From the NCBI RefSeq assembly GCF_019218635.1, contig NZ_JAHUZB010000002.1:1-64000 (forward strand): 64,000 bases of DNA, in the 5' to 3' direction. The notes below the pieces were generated by a model that made no database searches, had not been told where the DNA came from, and saw only the letters and a list, made by a program, of their open reading frames with translations. Source of the stretch: Enterococcus alishanensis. Its GTDB lineage: Bacteria > Bacillota > Bacilli > Lactobacillales > Enterococcaceae. The position numbers and the translations under genes are program-made. Each line of letters starts with the position of its first letter. The first letter of the stretch is position 1. Of the stretch, positions 16,930 through 26,864 are shown piece after piece.

Positions 16930-18294
16930 ATGAGTCACGAATTAGTTATTAAAAATGGTTTGGTTATTTTGGAAGATGGAGAAGTGAATACAGATGTTGC
17001 CGTTGATAAAGGTAAGATTACTGCGATTGGCAATGATTTAACTGGTGAAAAAGTAATTGATGCAGCAGGTTTAATTGTTAGTCCAGGAATGGTCGATGCT
17101 CATGTGCATATTACAGATCCTGGTGGTGGCTATCGTGATAATTGGGAAGGTTATGTGACTGGAACGGCTTCATGTGCCAAAGGTGGCGTAACTTCATTCA
17201 TGGAAATGCCTTTGAACCAAGTTCCTGCTACAGTGGATAAAAAATCATTAGATATTAAATATGCAGCTGGTGAAGATAAATTAAAAGTTGACGTAGCTTC
17301 TTTTGGCGGCTTGGTACCATTTAATTTAGAAGGTGGTATTCAAGAATTAAATGATGGCGGCGTAGCAGCTTACAAATGTTTCTTAGGAACTTGTGGCGAC
17401 CGTACTATTGATGGCGATTTTGAAAACGTTGATGATTACTCTTTATATGAAGGCATGAAACAAATTGCGAAAACTGGAAAAGTTTTAGCAATTCATGCGG
17501 AAAATGCAGAAATTACTGACCGTTTAGGTGAAATTGCCTATGCAAATGGCGAAACAACTTTAGAAGCTTACGTAAATACACGTCCGGTTTTCACCGAAGT
17601 TGAAGCGATCGAAAAAGCAATTCTAATGGCTAAAGAAACTGGCTGTCGGATTCATATTTGTCACGTTGCTTGTCAAGAAGGTGTCGAAGCAGTTATTAAA
17701 GCCCAACAAGAAGGTGTCGATGTAACTTGTGAGACTTGTACCCATTATTTATATTTTACAACTGATGAATTAGATGCGATTGGGCCAGTCGTGAAATGTT
17801 CACCACCAATTCGTGACAAAGCACAAAAAGCAGGTTTATGGGAGCATACTTTAGGCGAAGGCATTAGTTTCGTAACCAGTGACCATTCACCATGTACACC
17901 AGATTTGAAAGATAAAGAAAATGCTTTTGAAGCTTGGGGCGGTATCTCAGGTGTACAAAATAATGTAGATGTTTTGTTTGATGAAGGTGTCCAAAAACGT
18001 GGCATGTCATTGAAACATTTTGCTGATTTAATTGCGGCAAATCCAGCAGACCGCTACAACTTAGACCAAAAAGGTCGGATTACAATTGGAAAAGACGCTG
18101 ACTTTGTTTTAATCAAACCAAATGCGCCATACACTTTAAAAGCTGAAGATTTAGAATACAAAAATCAAATCAGTCCTTATATTGGCCGTGAAATTGGTGC
18201 TCAAGTAGCTCAAACAATTTTACGCGGGCAAACAATTTATAGTCAAGCAGAGGGTGTAACAAGCGAATTTCCTGGAACATTTATCAAAAAATAA
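16930..18294 (+). CDS. allB: Allantoinase
   Basis: AllB hydrolyses the hydantoin ring of allantoin to allantoate. The 454-residue amidohydrolase has the metal ligands His58 and His60 in DAHVHI, the Lys149 expected to be carboxylated (AAYKCFLGT), and the later ligands in AIHAEN, HICHVAC and SDHSPC. The start ATG directly follows the permease stop with GAGGAGG inside the permease end, so the two are co-translated. A terminator closes this two-gene operon. Confidence 0.95.
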   Translation: MSHELVIKNGLVILEDGEVNTDVAVDKGKITAIGNDLTGEKVIDAAGLIVSPGMVDAHVHITDPGGGYRDNWEGYVTGTASCAKGGVTSFMEMPLNQVPATVDKKSLDIKYAAGEDKLKVDVASFGGLVPFNLEGGIQELNDGGVAAYKCFLGTCGDRTIDGDFENVDDYSLYEGMKQIAKTGKVLAIHAENAEITDRLGEIAYANGETTLEAYVNTRPVFTEVEAIEKAILMAKETGCRIHICHVACQEGVEAVIKAQQEGVDVTCETCTHYLYFTTDELDAIGPVVKCSPPIRDKAQKAGLWEHTLGEGISFVTSDHSPCTPDLKDKENAFEAWGGISGVQNNVDVLFDEGVQKRGMSLKHFADLIAANPADRYNLDQKGRITIGKDADFVLIKPNAPYTLKAEDLEYKNQISPYIGREIGAQVAQTILRGQTIYSQAEGVTSEFPGTFIKK

Positions 18295-18300
18295 GCACGT

Positions 18301-18345
18301 GGCTAGAGCCAAAATAAGGGAACTTATTTTTGTTCTAGCCTTTTT
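18301..18345 (+). terminator. Terminator after allB
   Basis: GGCTAGA/TCTAGCC and AAAATAAG/CTTATTTT arms form a long stem followed by TTTTT. Confidence 0.92.
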
Positions 18346-18447
18346 AAAAGAAAAAAATCTTCAATTTACATAACGTAGCAATAGAATACGAAGAATCAGA
18401 TGAATTTTGTCTTGCAAAATTGACTTGATATGAAAAGGAGTAGAGTG

Positions 18448-19710
18448 ATGGAAACAAACGAAAATACTACCCAGTTTCCCTATTGGAAAAAAATTATTTT
18501 TATTCTAACTGCGGGATGGATTGTCATCTGGATTTACCGAACAGTATTGACCCCAATCTATCCAATTATCAGTGATTTTTTTGGTGGTGCGACTGATGCA
18601 CAATTAGGAAATATTTCTAGTTTTTATTTTTTAGGTTATGTAATTATGCAAATTCCCTCGGGTTTATTGGTGGATCGTTTCGGAAAGAAAACTATCTTAA
18701 TTCCCGGTTTCTTAATGTTTGGGGTAGGAACTTTGCTGGTTGCGACTGCACCAACTTTGAGTTTCCTGTTTGCTGGTAGTGTCTTAGCAGGTCTCGGTTG
18801 TGGAACTTTCTACGGAGTGGCTTACTCACTGACGACCGAATATGTACCTGCCGGGAAAAGAAGCTTAGCAACAGCAATTGTAAATAGCGGGACTGCGATT
18901 GGTAGTGGCTTAGGTTTGGTTTCTTCTAGCTATCTAGTAGGTGAAGGGATTTTACCTTGGCAAACATTGCTATTTGTCACAACTGTTTTAGTCATTTTAA
19001 TGGTTTTCGTGTTTGCAAAATATATAAAAAAAGAACAACCAAAAGTCGTGACAGTTGAAAAAGTTCAACCAAAAGAAAAAGGCGGCGGTTTAAAAGCTTT
19101 ATTTAAACCACAAATGATTGCCGCTTATGTGTTGTATTTCTCAACGTTATATACGTATTATTTAATTGATACTTGGTTACCTAATTTTTTGGAAACAGAA
19201 AGAGGGTTTCAAGGGACGGCAGTAGGTTTGGCTTCATCTTTAGTATTTTTTGCGGCAATTCCTGGAGCATTGTTTTTTAGTCGGATCGCCGATAAAATTC
19301 CTCATCGAAAAGTCGGGATTATCATTGCCTTAGAAATTGTTGCAGCAGGTATGTTGTTGTTTACTGTTCAAACTACGAATCAAATGTTTCTAGTCTTTGG
19401 GGTAGTTGGTTATGGCTTCTTTGGTAAATTAGCGGTTGAACCAATCATTATTTCTTGGTTAGGTCAGTTTGCACCTAAGAAAAGTATTGCAACTACCTAT
19501 GGTGTATTTAACTTCTTCGGAATGTCTGCTTCAGTGATTGTTCCTTCGCTGACAGGTTTAATTTCTGATGCTATGGGTTCCAAAGTTTATGCGTTTTATT
19601 TAGCGATTGGAATTATTTTAATCGGTACTACTGTATTCTTTGTGATTAACAAGGTAACTTCTGCGAAAGAATATGCGTCAAAGTTAAAAAGTGAATCAAC
19701 TCTCTCATAG
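18448..19710 (+). CDS. MFS transporter, allantoin-locus copy 1
   Basis: This 420-residue major facilitator has twelve predicted segments, the signature GLLVDRFGKKTIL between segments 2 and 3, and a charged central loop (about residues 190-215). It closely resembles the MFS protein at 31834-33105 along its whole length (shared YWKKI, ISSFYFLGYVIMQIP, AGLGCGTFYG, PGALFFSR). The ATG at 18448 lies 7 bases after AAAAGGAG. Substrate unknown. The setting suggests a ureide or an end product such as oxamate. Confidence 0.82.
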   Translation: METNENTTQFPYWKKIIFILTAGWIVIWIYRTVLTPIYPIISDFFGGATDAQLGNISSFYFLGYVIMQIPSGLLVDRFGKKTILIPGFLMFGVGTLLVATAPTLSFLFAGSVLAGLGCGTFYGVAYSLTTEYVPAGKRSLATAIVNSGTAIGSGLGLVSSSYLVGEGILPWQTLLFVTTVLVILMVFVFAKYIKKEQPKVVTVEKVQPKEKGGGLKALFKPQMIAAYVLYFSTLYTYYLIDTWLPNFLETERGFQGTAVGLASSLVFFAAIPGALFFSRIADKIPHRKVGIIIALEIVAAGMLLFTVQTTNQMFLVFGVVGYGFFGKLAVEPIIISWLGQFAPKKSIATTYGVFNFFGMSASVIVPSLTGLISDAMGSKVYAFYLAIGIILIGTTVFFVINKVTSAKEYASKLKSESTLS

Positions 19711-19744
19711 AAAAAAAGCCGTTGGAATTTTCCAGCGGCTTTTT
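19711..19744. terminator. Bidirectional terminator
   Basis: AAAGCCGTTGG pairs with CCAGCGGCTTT with A and T runs outside. It serves the convergent MFS and hydrolase genes. Confidence 0.9.
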
Positions 19745-20540
19745 ATATGGCATTGATGATTTGTTGATAAATCTCAAGGTTTCTTTTGGTTACACTGCGA
19801 TCAAAGTCATGCTCATTTGCTTCAATCGTTATCAATTGATTATTCAAAATTTGTTGACTGGCTTCAACCGAAGACTGATAAGGAACATCAGGATCTTCTG
19901 AACAATGAACTAAAATTGTTTTTGGAAATCTTTCCAAGTCCGTTTTTGTTAATGAAAACTGATTTGCTTCTTGGTGATTATTAAGCAACATAGTCTGCCA
20001 AGTACCAAATTGGCGAGCTGATAGATAGATAGGAAAACGTTTATCCATTTGGCCAGAAGTTAAAGGTTGTTTTTCTAAGAGATTTTCTACATCTAAAGGT
20101 AAAACTCGCGGATATTTATTATAAAAAGCATTAGGATAGTGAAATTCTTGCCAGTCCAAACGATTGTAGCCATAAAAACTGATAAAGGCTTTTGGTTGTT
20201 CACCCGATTTTAAAAGAAGTGATGCAAGATAAGCGCCAGCAGATCTTCCTAGCAAAATATAATCGTTTCCTAGTTTTAAGGTTTGAATTGTCTCCTTTAA
20301 AGTACGAAATATTTGATCTAACTTTGTTTCCGGTGCTAATAGGTAATCAATAGTAATAAAGGAATGGCCAGCTTCAAGGAATAAATCAATGTAAGCTTTT
20401 GGTAAATCTTCTCGTTCACCAAACACCAAACCACCACCATGAAGATAAACAATTGGTTCTTTGATGGGTTTCTTTGCTTCGTAGATGGTACCTTTTATCA
20501 GTAAGTGATCAAAACTATTTAAAGTGATTGTTTTCGGCAT
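19743..20540 (-). CDS. Alpha/beta hydrolase (HSL-like esterase)
   Basis: The 265-residue cytoplasmic enzyme has the hormone-sensitive-lipase pattern. The oxyanion motif is HGGG, the nucleophile elbow GRSAG, an acid in SEDPDVPY and a histidine in EHDFDR. The ATG at 20540 follows AAGGAGGA. It is the only gene on the minus strand inside the allantoin cluster and splits it in two. It could act on an ester or amide in the pathway or be unrelated; the substrate is not evident. Confidence 0.8.
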   Translation of the reverse strand: MPKTITLNSFDHLLIKGTIYEAKKPIKEPIVYLHGGGLVFGEREDLPKAYIDLFLEAGHSFITIDYLLAPETKLDQIFRTLKETIQTLKLGNDYILLGRSAGAYLASLLLKSGEQPKAFISFYGYNRLDWQEFHYPNAFYNKYPRVLPLDVENLLEKQPLTSGQMDKRFPIYLSARQFGTWQTMLLNNHQEANQFSLTKTDLERFPKTILVHCSEDPDVPYQSSVEASQQILNNQLITIEANEHDFDRSVTKRNLEIYQQIINAI

Positions 20541-20643
20541 AAGTTTCCTCCTTAGTGATTTTATTTTATAGTAATTGAATTATCTCAAGACATTATGTCA
20601 TTTACGCACAAAATATGCACGGGTTTTGTCTAAAGTCACCAAT

Positions 20644-20670
20644 GATTGCAAGTTGGCAATCGCTTACAAT
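20644..20670 (+). promoter_or_regulatory. Inverted repeat and cre-like box before allC
   Basis: GATTGC (20644-20649) and GCAATC (20656-20661) form a 6 bp inverted repeat around AAGTTG. It overlaps a cre-like stretch ending in CGCTTACAAT, which also occurs before the allantoin permease. TACAAT at 20665-20670 may be the -10. Likely operator region of the allC-allK operon. Confidence 0.45.
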
Positions 20671-20703
20671 AAAGATGTAAAATTAGACAGGAGGATTTTA
20701 AAC

Positions 20704-21927
20704 ATGAACTTAGCTGACGTATTGAAAAAAAGAATTGATGATTTATCTTCGATTGGGAATGATCCAACTGGTGGTATGACTAGACTTTTATACACAGATA
20801 GTTGGTTACAAGCGCAAAAATACGTTGAACAACAAGCCAAAGATTTTGATTTAAAGACACATTTTGATGAAGTTGGGAATTTATTCGGTCGCGTAGAAGG
20901 ATCAGAACTACCCGCTGAAACAATTATGTCAGGTTCTCATATTGATACAGTTGTTAATGGTGGGAATTTAGATGGACAATATGGTGTGATTGCAGCAATG
21001 ACCGCGATTGAATATTTGTTAGCTGAACACGGACAACCAAAACGTAGTTTGGAATTTATTTCAATGGCGGAAGAAGAAGGTAGTCGTTTTCCAACCGTCT
21101 TTTGGGGGAGTAAAAATTTCGTAGGTGAAGCAGATGTGGATGCAGTAAAAGATATCGCTGATTCTGAAGGCGCAAAATTTGTTGATGAAATGCACCGTCA
21201 AGGTTTTGACTTTAAAAAAGAACAAACGCGTCGGGACGATATTAAAGCCTTTGTAGAAATTCATATTGAACAAGGAAATGTTTTAGAAAACCAAAAATTA
21301 CAAGTAGGTGTGGTCAATAATATTGCTGGACAACGCCGTTACAATATTAATTTAAAAGGTGAGGCCAATCATGCTGGAACAACACCGATGAGCTATCGCC
21401 ATGATACCGTTTATGCTTTTTCTAAAATTTGTTCAGAAGCGATTGATCGGGCGAATGAAGTGGGTGATCCACTAGTATTGACTTTTGGTAAAGTAATTCC
21501 AAAACCAAATACAGTCAATGTTGTCCCAGGGGAAGTAGATTTCACAATGGATTGTCGTCATACAGATGCCGAATTCTTAAAAAAATTCACTGGTGAATTA
21601 GAAGAACGAATGACTGAAATTGCTAAGAGCATGGGCATCGAAATTACTATTGATCGTTGGATGGATGAAGCACCAGTACCAATGAATACAGCGATTGTAG
21701 AAACGATTGAGAAAAAAGCTGATGAAGGCAATTATAAATATCGCGTAATGCACAGTGGCGCTGGTCACGATTCGCAAGTGATTGCGCCACATTATCCAAC
21801 AGCAATGATTTTCGTACCAAGCATTAATGGTATTAGTCACAATCCGGCTGAAAAAACAGAATTTCCAGATTTATTAGAAGGCGTAAAACTATTAGCTGAT
21901 ACATTATACGAATTGGCTTACAAATAA
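20704..21927 (+). CDS. allC: Allantoate amidohydrolase
   Basis: AllC converts allantoate to (S)-ureidoglycine, releasing ammonia and CO2. The 407-residue M20-family metal enzyme has the ligand motifs GSHIDTV and NGGNLDGQYG, AEEEGSRF, HIEQG, the dimerisation-domain motif GEANHAGTTPM, and GAGHDSQ near the C-terminus. The ATG at 20704 follows CAGGAGG; the longer in-frame extension lacks an SD. It is first in an eight-gene operon running to allK. Confidence 0.94.
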   Translation: MNLADVLKKRIDDLSSIGNDPTGGMTRLLYTDSWLQAQKYVEQQAKDFDLKTHFDEVGNLFGRVEGSELPAETIMSGSHIDTVVNGGNLDGQYGVIAAMTAIEYLLAEHGQPKRSLEFISMAEEEGSRFPTVFWGSKNFVGEADVDAVKDIADSEGAKFVDEMHRQGFDFKKEQTRRDDIKAFVEIHIEQGNVLENQKLQVGVVNNIAGQRRYNINLKGEANHAGTTPMSYRHDTVYAFSKICSEAIDRANEVGDPLVLTFGKVIPKPNTVNVVPGEVDFTMDCRHTDAEFLKKFTGELEERMTEIAKSMGIEITIDRWMDEAPVPMNTAIVETIEKKADEGNYKYRVMHSGAGHDSQVIAPHYPTAMIFVPSINGISHNPAEKTEFPDLLEGVKLLADTLYELAYK

Positions 21928-21948
21928 AAAAGAAGAGGCGATTAATCA

Positions 21949-22734
21949 ATGGGTTACAAAAACGAACGAATGGGCTATCAAAAAGACTTATTAAGCTCAC
22001 GAGCTGTCATTAAAAAAAATAATTATGCGTTAATTCCACATGATGGATTAGTCAATAATGTTCTTCCAGGCTTTGAAAATTGTGACATGTCTATTTTGGG
22101 ATCACCAAAATTAGGTGCCGGTTTTGTTGATTACATCATCACTTTCCAAAAAGATGGAAAAAACTTAGCTGGTGTTGGTGGCGATGGTATCCAAACGTTA
22201 GCTTATGTCATTGAAGGGGCATTGAAAGTTTCTGATGGAGAAAAAGAATATGAATTGACTGCTGGTGGTTATGCTTATTTTACATCCGACCAAAAAATGT
22301 ATCTAGAAAACAACCAAGAGACTGCAACAGAAGTATTTTTATATAAAAAACGTTATGAAGCTATTGATGGTTACGCAGCACATACAGTTGTTGGTAATAC
22401 AAAAGACATTACACCAATTGAGTACGAAGGAATGAAAGATGTTTTGCTGTGGGATTTATTACCAAAAGATTTAGGCTTTGACATGAATATGCACATTCTT
22501 TCTTTTGAACCTGGTGCTAGCCATGCGTATATTGAAACTCATTATCAAGAACACGGGGCCTATCTGATTAGTGGACAAGGCATGTATAACTTAGATAATA
22601 ATTGGTACCCAGTTGAAAAAGGCGATTATATTTTTATGAGTGCATATGTACAACAAGCAGCTTATGCAGTGGGACGTAAAGATCCTTTAGCATATGTATA
22701 TTCAAAAGATTGCAATCGTGAACCTAGAATTTAA
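21949..22734 (+). CDS. allE: (S)-ureidoglycine aminohydrolase
   Basis: AllE (YlbA) is a bicupin manganese enzyme that removes ammonia from (S)-ureidoglycine to give (S)-ureidoglycolate with the right stereochemistry. The 261-residue product aligns end to end with the E. coli enzyme in memory. The N-terminus has the pattern MGY...[13 protein letters not shown], and [21 protein letters not shown]-like and [16 protein letters not shown] motifs are present; the last carries the metal-binding residues. It lies 21 bases after allC. Confidence 0.94.
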   Translation: MGYKNERMGYQKDLLSSRAVIKKNNYALIPHDGLVNNVLPGFENCDMSILGSPKLGAGFVDYIITFQKDGKNLAGVGGDGIQTLAYVIEGALKVSDGEKEYELTAGGYAYFTSDQKMYLENNQETATEVFLYKKRYEAIDGYAAHTVVGNTKDITPIEYEGMKDVLLWDLLPKDLGFDMNMHILSFEPGASHAYIETHYQEHGAYLISGQGMYNLDNNWYPVEKGDYIFMSAYVQQAAYAVGRKDPLAYVYSKDCNREPRI

Positions 22735-22742
22735 GGATGAAA

Positions 22743-23807
22743 ATGATGGAAGAAACTATAAAATTAAAAACTCCAGAATTATTTGTATTAATTGAAAGAA
22801 AATTTAAACAAGCTGGTTTACCAGATGAACAAGCTAAAGAAGCAGCGAACCAGTTAGTTTTTGCCGATGCCTGTGGGATTCATTCCCACGGGGTCGTGCG
22901 ATTAGATTATTATGCTGAACAAATTGCCAAAGGCGGAATTACGTTACATCCCGAAACAAAATTTGAACAGACCGGCCCATCCACAGCAATTTTTCATGGC
23001 GACAATGGCATGGGACAATTTATTTGTCGGCAAGCTTTAGAACATGGTTTTAAAATGGTTGCTGAATCTGGATTAGCTTTAGTCGGCGTTTCAAAAATGA
23101 GTCATAGCGGTGCTTTAGGATATTACTTGAAAAAAGCTGCCGAAAAAGGCTACATTGCTTTATCTATGTGCCAATCAGATCCAATGGTAGTTCCTTTTGG
23201 TGGGAGCGAAATTTATTTTGGCACCAACCCAATTGGTATTGGCGCACCTTGTGCTGATCGGCCACCAGTCGTTTTTGATATGGCAACTTCCGTTCAAGCT
23301 TGGGGGAAAATTTTAGACGCTCGTTCTAAAAAGCAAAAAATTCCAACTACTTGGGCAGTCGATAAAGATGGTAAACCAACAGATGATCCAATGAAAGTTC
23401 AAGGTCTATTACCAATCGCTGGTCCTAAAGGTTACGGCTTGATGATGATGGTGGATATTTTGGCAGGTGTATTGTTAGGATTGCCTTTTGGAAAACATGT
23501 GTCATCGATGTACGATGATTTAACGACTGGCAGAAATCTGGGACAAATTTTCCTATTAATCGATCCTAAAAGATTTACTGATCCACATGAATTCAAAATA
23601 AAAATCAAACAAATGGTCGATGAATTACACGAAAATAAACCGGCTGATGGTTTTGATCAAGTGTATTACCCAGGCGAATTAAGTCAAATAAAATATGAAA
23701 CAAGTATTGAAGGCGGTATCGAAATTCCAACTTCAATTTATGAATATTTACAAAGTGAAACTGTCCATTTCAATCAATACAATGGAAAAGATGCTTTTGC
23801 GGAATAA
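22743..23807 (+). CDS. allD: Ureidoglycolate dehydrogenase
   Basis: AllD oxidises (S)-ureidoglycolate to oxalurate with NAD(P)+. It belongs to the LDH2/MDH2 family, not the Rossmann LDH family. The 354-residue product has the family motifs ADACGIHSHGVVRLDYY, SHSGALGYY, GTNPIGIGAP and GPKGYGLMMMVDILAGVL. ATG codons lie at 22737, 22743 and 22746; AAGG at 22733 favours 22743 or 22746. It shares the operon with allE and allF. The product oxalurate is the substrate of the next three gene products. Confidence 0.93.
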   Translation: MMEETIKLKTPELFVLIERKFKQAGLPDEQAKEAANQLVFADACGIHSHGVVRLDYYAEQIAKGGITLHPETKFEQTGPSTAIFHGDNGMGQFICRQALEHGFKMVAESGLALVGVSKMSHSGALGYYLKKAAEKGYIALSMCQSDPMVVPFGGSEIYFGTNPIGIGAPCADRPPVVFDMATSVQAWGKILDARSKKQKIPTTWAVDKDGKPTDDPMKVQGLLPIAGPKGYGLMMMVDILAGVLLGLPFGKHVSSMYDDLTTGRNLGQIFLLIDPKRFTDPHEFKIKIKQMVDELHENKPADGFDQVYYPGELSQIKYETSIEGGIEIPTSIYEYLQSETVHFNQYNGKDAFAE

Positions 23808-23832
23808 AATTTGAAAGAGAGTGATTAATCAC

Positions 23833-25593
23833 ATGCTCCATACAATTATTGAAAAAAATAGCTACCAAGATTCCATCGTATTAATGCTATTAACCAATCA
23901 TTTAGAAGCCATTGACGGTGTTAACAGTGTCTCAGTAATGATGGGTACACCTGCTAATAAAGATATTTTTAAAACAGCGGGACTTTATACTGATGAAGTT
24001 GAAACAGCAACACCAAATGACATGGTAGTTGTTGTTGATTTAGAAGATGCCTCAAAAATTGATGAATTATTAGAAACAGCTAAAGACTATCTTGAGGAAC
24101 AAGGGAAAAAATCTCAAAACGATACCTCTGAAGAACATGTAAAAACGTGGGACAAAGCATTAGAAGTTGGAGCGGATACATCAGTTGCCATCATTTCTGT
24201 TCCAGGTGTTCATGCAGCTGGTGAAATTAAAAAAGCATTAGAAGCTGACAAACATGTATTTTGTTTCAGTGATAATGTGGCGATTGAAGATGAAAAAAGA
24301 CTAAAAGACCTAGCTCATGAAAAAGGATTACTATTGATGGGACCTGACTGTGGTACAGGGATTATCAACGGTATTCCGATTGCTTTTGCCAATGTTATTC
24401 GTAAGGGAAATATTGGTGTAGTTGGTGCGTCAGGTACTGGAATTCAAGAAGTAACGACAATTATTCATAAATTAGGTGCTGGTGTGACACAAGCCATCGG
24501 TACTGGCGGTCGTGACTTAAAATCAGCAATTGATGGTGTTACCTTTAAAGATAGCGTGGCATTGATGGAAAAAGATCCTGATGTAAAAGTAATTGTCGCC
24601 ATTTCCAAACCACCAGCAAAAGAAGTGCGAGATGATGTTTTAGATTTATTACGGGCAACATCAAAACCAGTTGTTGCAATTTTCTTAGGTGAAAAACCGG
24701 AAGCTCATGAAGAAGGTTTGTATCGTGCCCATACCTTAGAAGAAACGGCAGAACTCGCTGTTGAATTATTAAAGGGGAACGAAATTCCAACTTATGAAAA
24801 AACAGTGGATGTACCAGAAATTAAATTAACTGATCAACAAAAATATATTAAAGGCTATTATTCTGGTGGTACTTTAGCTTATGAAGCAGCTATGTTAATC
24901 AATGAAAGCTTAGAATTAGGCGCTGAAAGTGGTGCTGAAGGTTTTATCATGAAAAAAGATGGCTATGAAGTCATTGATTTAGGTGATGATATCTATACAC
25001 AAGGTCGTCCTCATCCAATGATTGATGCTACAAAACGCAAAGAATTAATGGTTGAAGCCGGTCAAGATGCTGAAACAGCAGCAATCTTATTAGATATTGT
25101 TTTAGGCTACGGATCTCATGATGATATGGCTTCAGAATTAGCGCCAGGAATTAAAAAAGTTTTGGCTGATGCGAAAGCGGACAATCGTGAAATCGCAGTG
25201 ATTGGCACGATTGTTGGAACTAATGAAGATCCTCAAGATATTGAAAAACAAAAAGAAATTTTAACAGAAGCTGGAGCAATCATTTGTGATAGTAATGCCC
25301 AAGCTGTACGGACAGCCTTAGCATTAGTTGGCAAACCTGTTTCTGAAGAAGTGAAACCAGTTAAAGCCAAAGCTGATACAGCAAGAACAGTACCAGAAAT
25401 TCCAAAACAACTAAGAGATTTATTGTCAGCTAGACAGTTCTTAAATATTGGTTTGGCAAGCTTTACTAAAGCAATTATGACTCATGGTGGAAAAGCAGTT
25501 CAATTTGACTGGCGTCCAGTTGCGGGTGGTAATCCTGAATTGCAAAAGGCATTAGACTTTTTACAAAAAGTTTCATTGAAAGTTGAGGTATAA
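23833..25593 (+). CDS. allF: Oxamate carbamoyltransferase subunit AllF (FdrA)
   Basis: FdrA resembles the alpha subunit of succinyl-CoA synthetase. With AllG and AllH it forms the oxamate carbamoyltransferase of E. coli, which phosphorolyses oxalurate to oxamate and carbamoyl phosphate. The 586-residue product has the N-terminal repeat VSVMMGTPANK, a CoA-binding-like fold with GPDCGTGIINGIP and GVVGASGTGIQEVT (a histidine is absent from the phosphorylation position), and a C-terminal ligase-like half. The start is taken as ATG 23833 by similarity to E. coli; a GTG at 23821 touches the SD. Confidence 0.9.
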   Translation: MLHTIIEKNSYQDSIVLMLLTNHLEAIDGVNSVSVMMGTPANKDIFKTAGLYTDEVETATPNDMVVVVDLEDASKIDELLETAKDYLEEQGKKSQNDTSEEHVKTWDKALEVGADTSVAIISVPGVHAAGEIKKALEADKHVFCFSDNVAIEDEKRLKDLAHEKGLLLMGPDCGTGIINGIPIAFANVIRKGNIGVVGASGTGIQEVTTIIHKLGAGVTQAIGTGGRDLKSAIDGVTFKDSVALMEKDPDVKVIVAISKPPAKEVRDDVLDLLRATSKPVVAIFLGEKPEAHEEGLYRAHTLEETAELAVELLKGNEIPTYEKTVDVPEIKLTDQQKYIKGYYSGGTLAYEAAMLINESLELGAESGAEGFIMKKDGYEVIDLGDDIYTQGRPHPMIDATKRKELMVEAGQDAETAAILLDIVLGYGSHDDMASELAPGIKKVLADAKADNREIAVIGTIVGTNEDPQDIEKQKEILTEAGAIICDSNAQAVRTALALVGKPVSEEVKPVKAKADTARTVPEIPKQLRDLLSARQFLNIGLASFTKAIMTHGGKAVQFDWRPVAGGNPELQKALDFLQKVSLKVEV

Positions 25594-25595
25594 AA

Positions 25596-26861
25596 ATGGT
25601 TTACAAAAATATTGATGAAGCAAATCAAGCAGTTGTTACAAAAATTATCGCAGGAGCACCTTTTTTATTAGATGTTGTACCTGCTAAAAGTGTCATCGAT
25701 GAATTTAACCATGGCAAAGTTTTATTACATGCTGGACCACCGATTACTTACGATAAAATGGTTGATCCAATTCAAGGTGCTTGTGTTGGAGCGGTTTTAT
25801 TTGAAGGCTGGGTAGACAATGAAGAAGATGCCCGCAAATTAATGGAAAGCGGCGAAGTGAAATTAATTCCTTGTCATCATGTGGATGCTGTTGGACCAAT
25901 GGGGGGAATTACTTCAGCAAACATGGCAGTTTTAGTAGTAGAAAATAAAACTGACGGTAATCGCGCCTACTGTACAATGAACGAAGGAATTGGTGCCGTT
26001 CTACGTTTTGGCGCTTATTCTAAAGAAGTTATCGATCGTTTGACTTGGATGAAAGATGTCTTGGCGCCAACTTTAAGTAAAGCATTAAAAGTTCGTGAAC
26101 CATTAAATGTTAATGTTCTTGTCGCAAAAGCGATTGCTATGGGAGATGAATTTCATCAAAGAAACATTGCTGCTTCATTGGCTTTCTTAAAAGAAGTTGC
26201 TCCAAGTATTGTTTCTCTAACAAATGTTGATCAAAAAGAAAAAGAAGAAGTTATTCAGTTCTTAGCAGATACCGATCAATTTTTCTTGAATATAATGATG
26301 GCTTCCGCAAAATCTGTGATGGATGGCGCTCGAATGATCCAAGAAGGAACAGTCGTTACTGCAATGTGTCGAAATGGATATGAATTTGGTATTCGAATTG
26401 CCGGCATGGGAGACGAATGGTTTACTGGACCGGTGAATACGCCGCAAGGATTATATTTCTCTGGTTTTTCAGAAGCAGATGCAGCGCCTGATATGGGCGA
26501 TAGCGCCATTACCGAAACTTTTGGTGTCGGTGGTATGGCGATGATTGCAGCACCAGCTGTGACGCGTTTTGTTGGCTCAGGTGGATTTGAAGATGCATTG
26601 AAAACTAGTGAAGAAATGACTGAAATTACTTTAGATCATAATCCTAACTTTGCAATCCCAACATGGGATTTTCAAGGAATTACTATCGGAATTGATGCTA
26701 GAAAAGTTGTTGAAACTGGAATTTTACCAGTGATTAATACTGGGATTGCCAATAAAAAAGCTGGAAAAGGACAAATTGGTGCCGGAACAGTAACACCGCC
26801 AATTGATTGTTTTGAAAAAGCAGTCTTGGCTTATGCAAAAAAATTAGGATTTGAGGCTTAA
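25596..26861 (+). CDS. allG: Oxamate carbamoyltransferase subunit AllG (YlbE, DUF1116)
   Basis: This 421-residue protein belongs to the DUF1116/YlbE family. Conserved-looking segments are LLHAGPPITYDKMVDPIQGA, HHVDAVGPMGGITS, GAVLRFG and GSGGFEDAL. It begins two bases after allF and ends three bases before allH, the same gene order as in E. coli. Work on E. coli assigns it to the three-part oxamate carbamoyltransferase. The catalytic role of the single subunit cannot be read from sequence. Confidence 0.9.
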   Translation: MVYKNIDEANQAVVTKIIAGAPFLLDVVPAKSVIDEFNHGKVLLHAGPPITYDKMVDPIQGACVGAVLFEGWVDNEEDARKLMESGEVKLIPCHHVDAVGPMGGITSANMAVLVVENKTDGNRAYCTMNEGIGAVLRFGAYSKEVIDRLTWMKDVLAPTLSKALKVREPLNVNVLVAKAIAMGDEFHQRNIAASLAFLKEVAPSIVSLTNVDQKEKEEVIQFLADTDQFFLNIMMASAKSVMDGARMIQEGTVVTAMCRNGYEFGIRIAGMGDEWFTGPVNTPQGLYFSGFSEADAAPDMGDSAITETFGVGGMAMIAAPAVTRFVGSGGFEDALKTSEEMTEITLDHNPNFAIPTWDFQGITIGIDARKVVETGILPVINTGIANKKAGKGQIGAGTVTPPIDCFEKAVLAYAKKLGFEA

Positions 26862-26864
26862 AAA

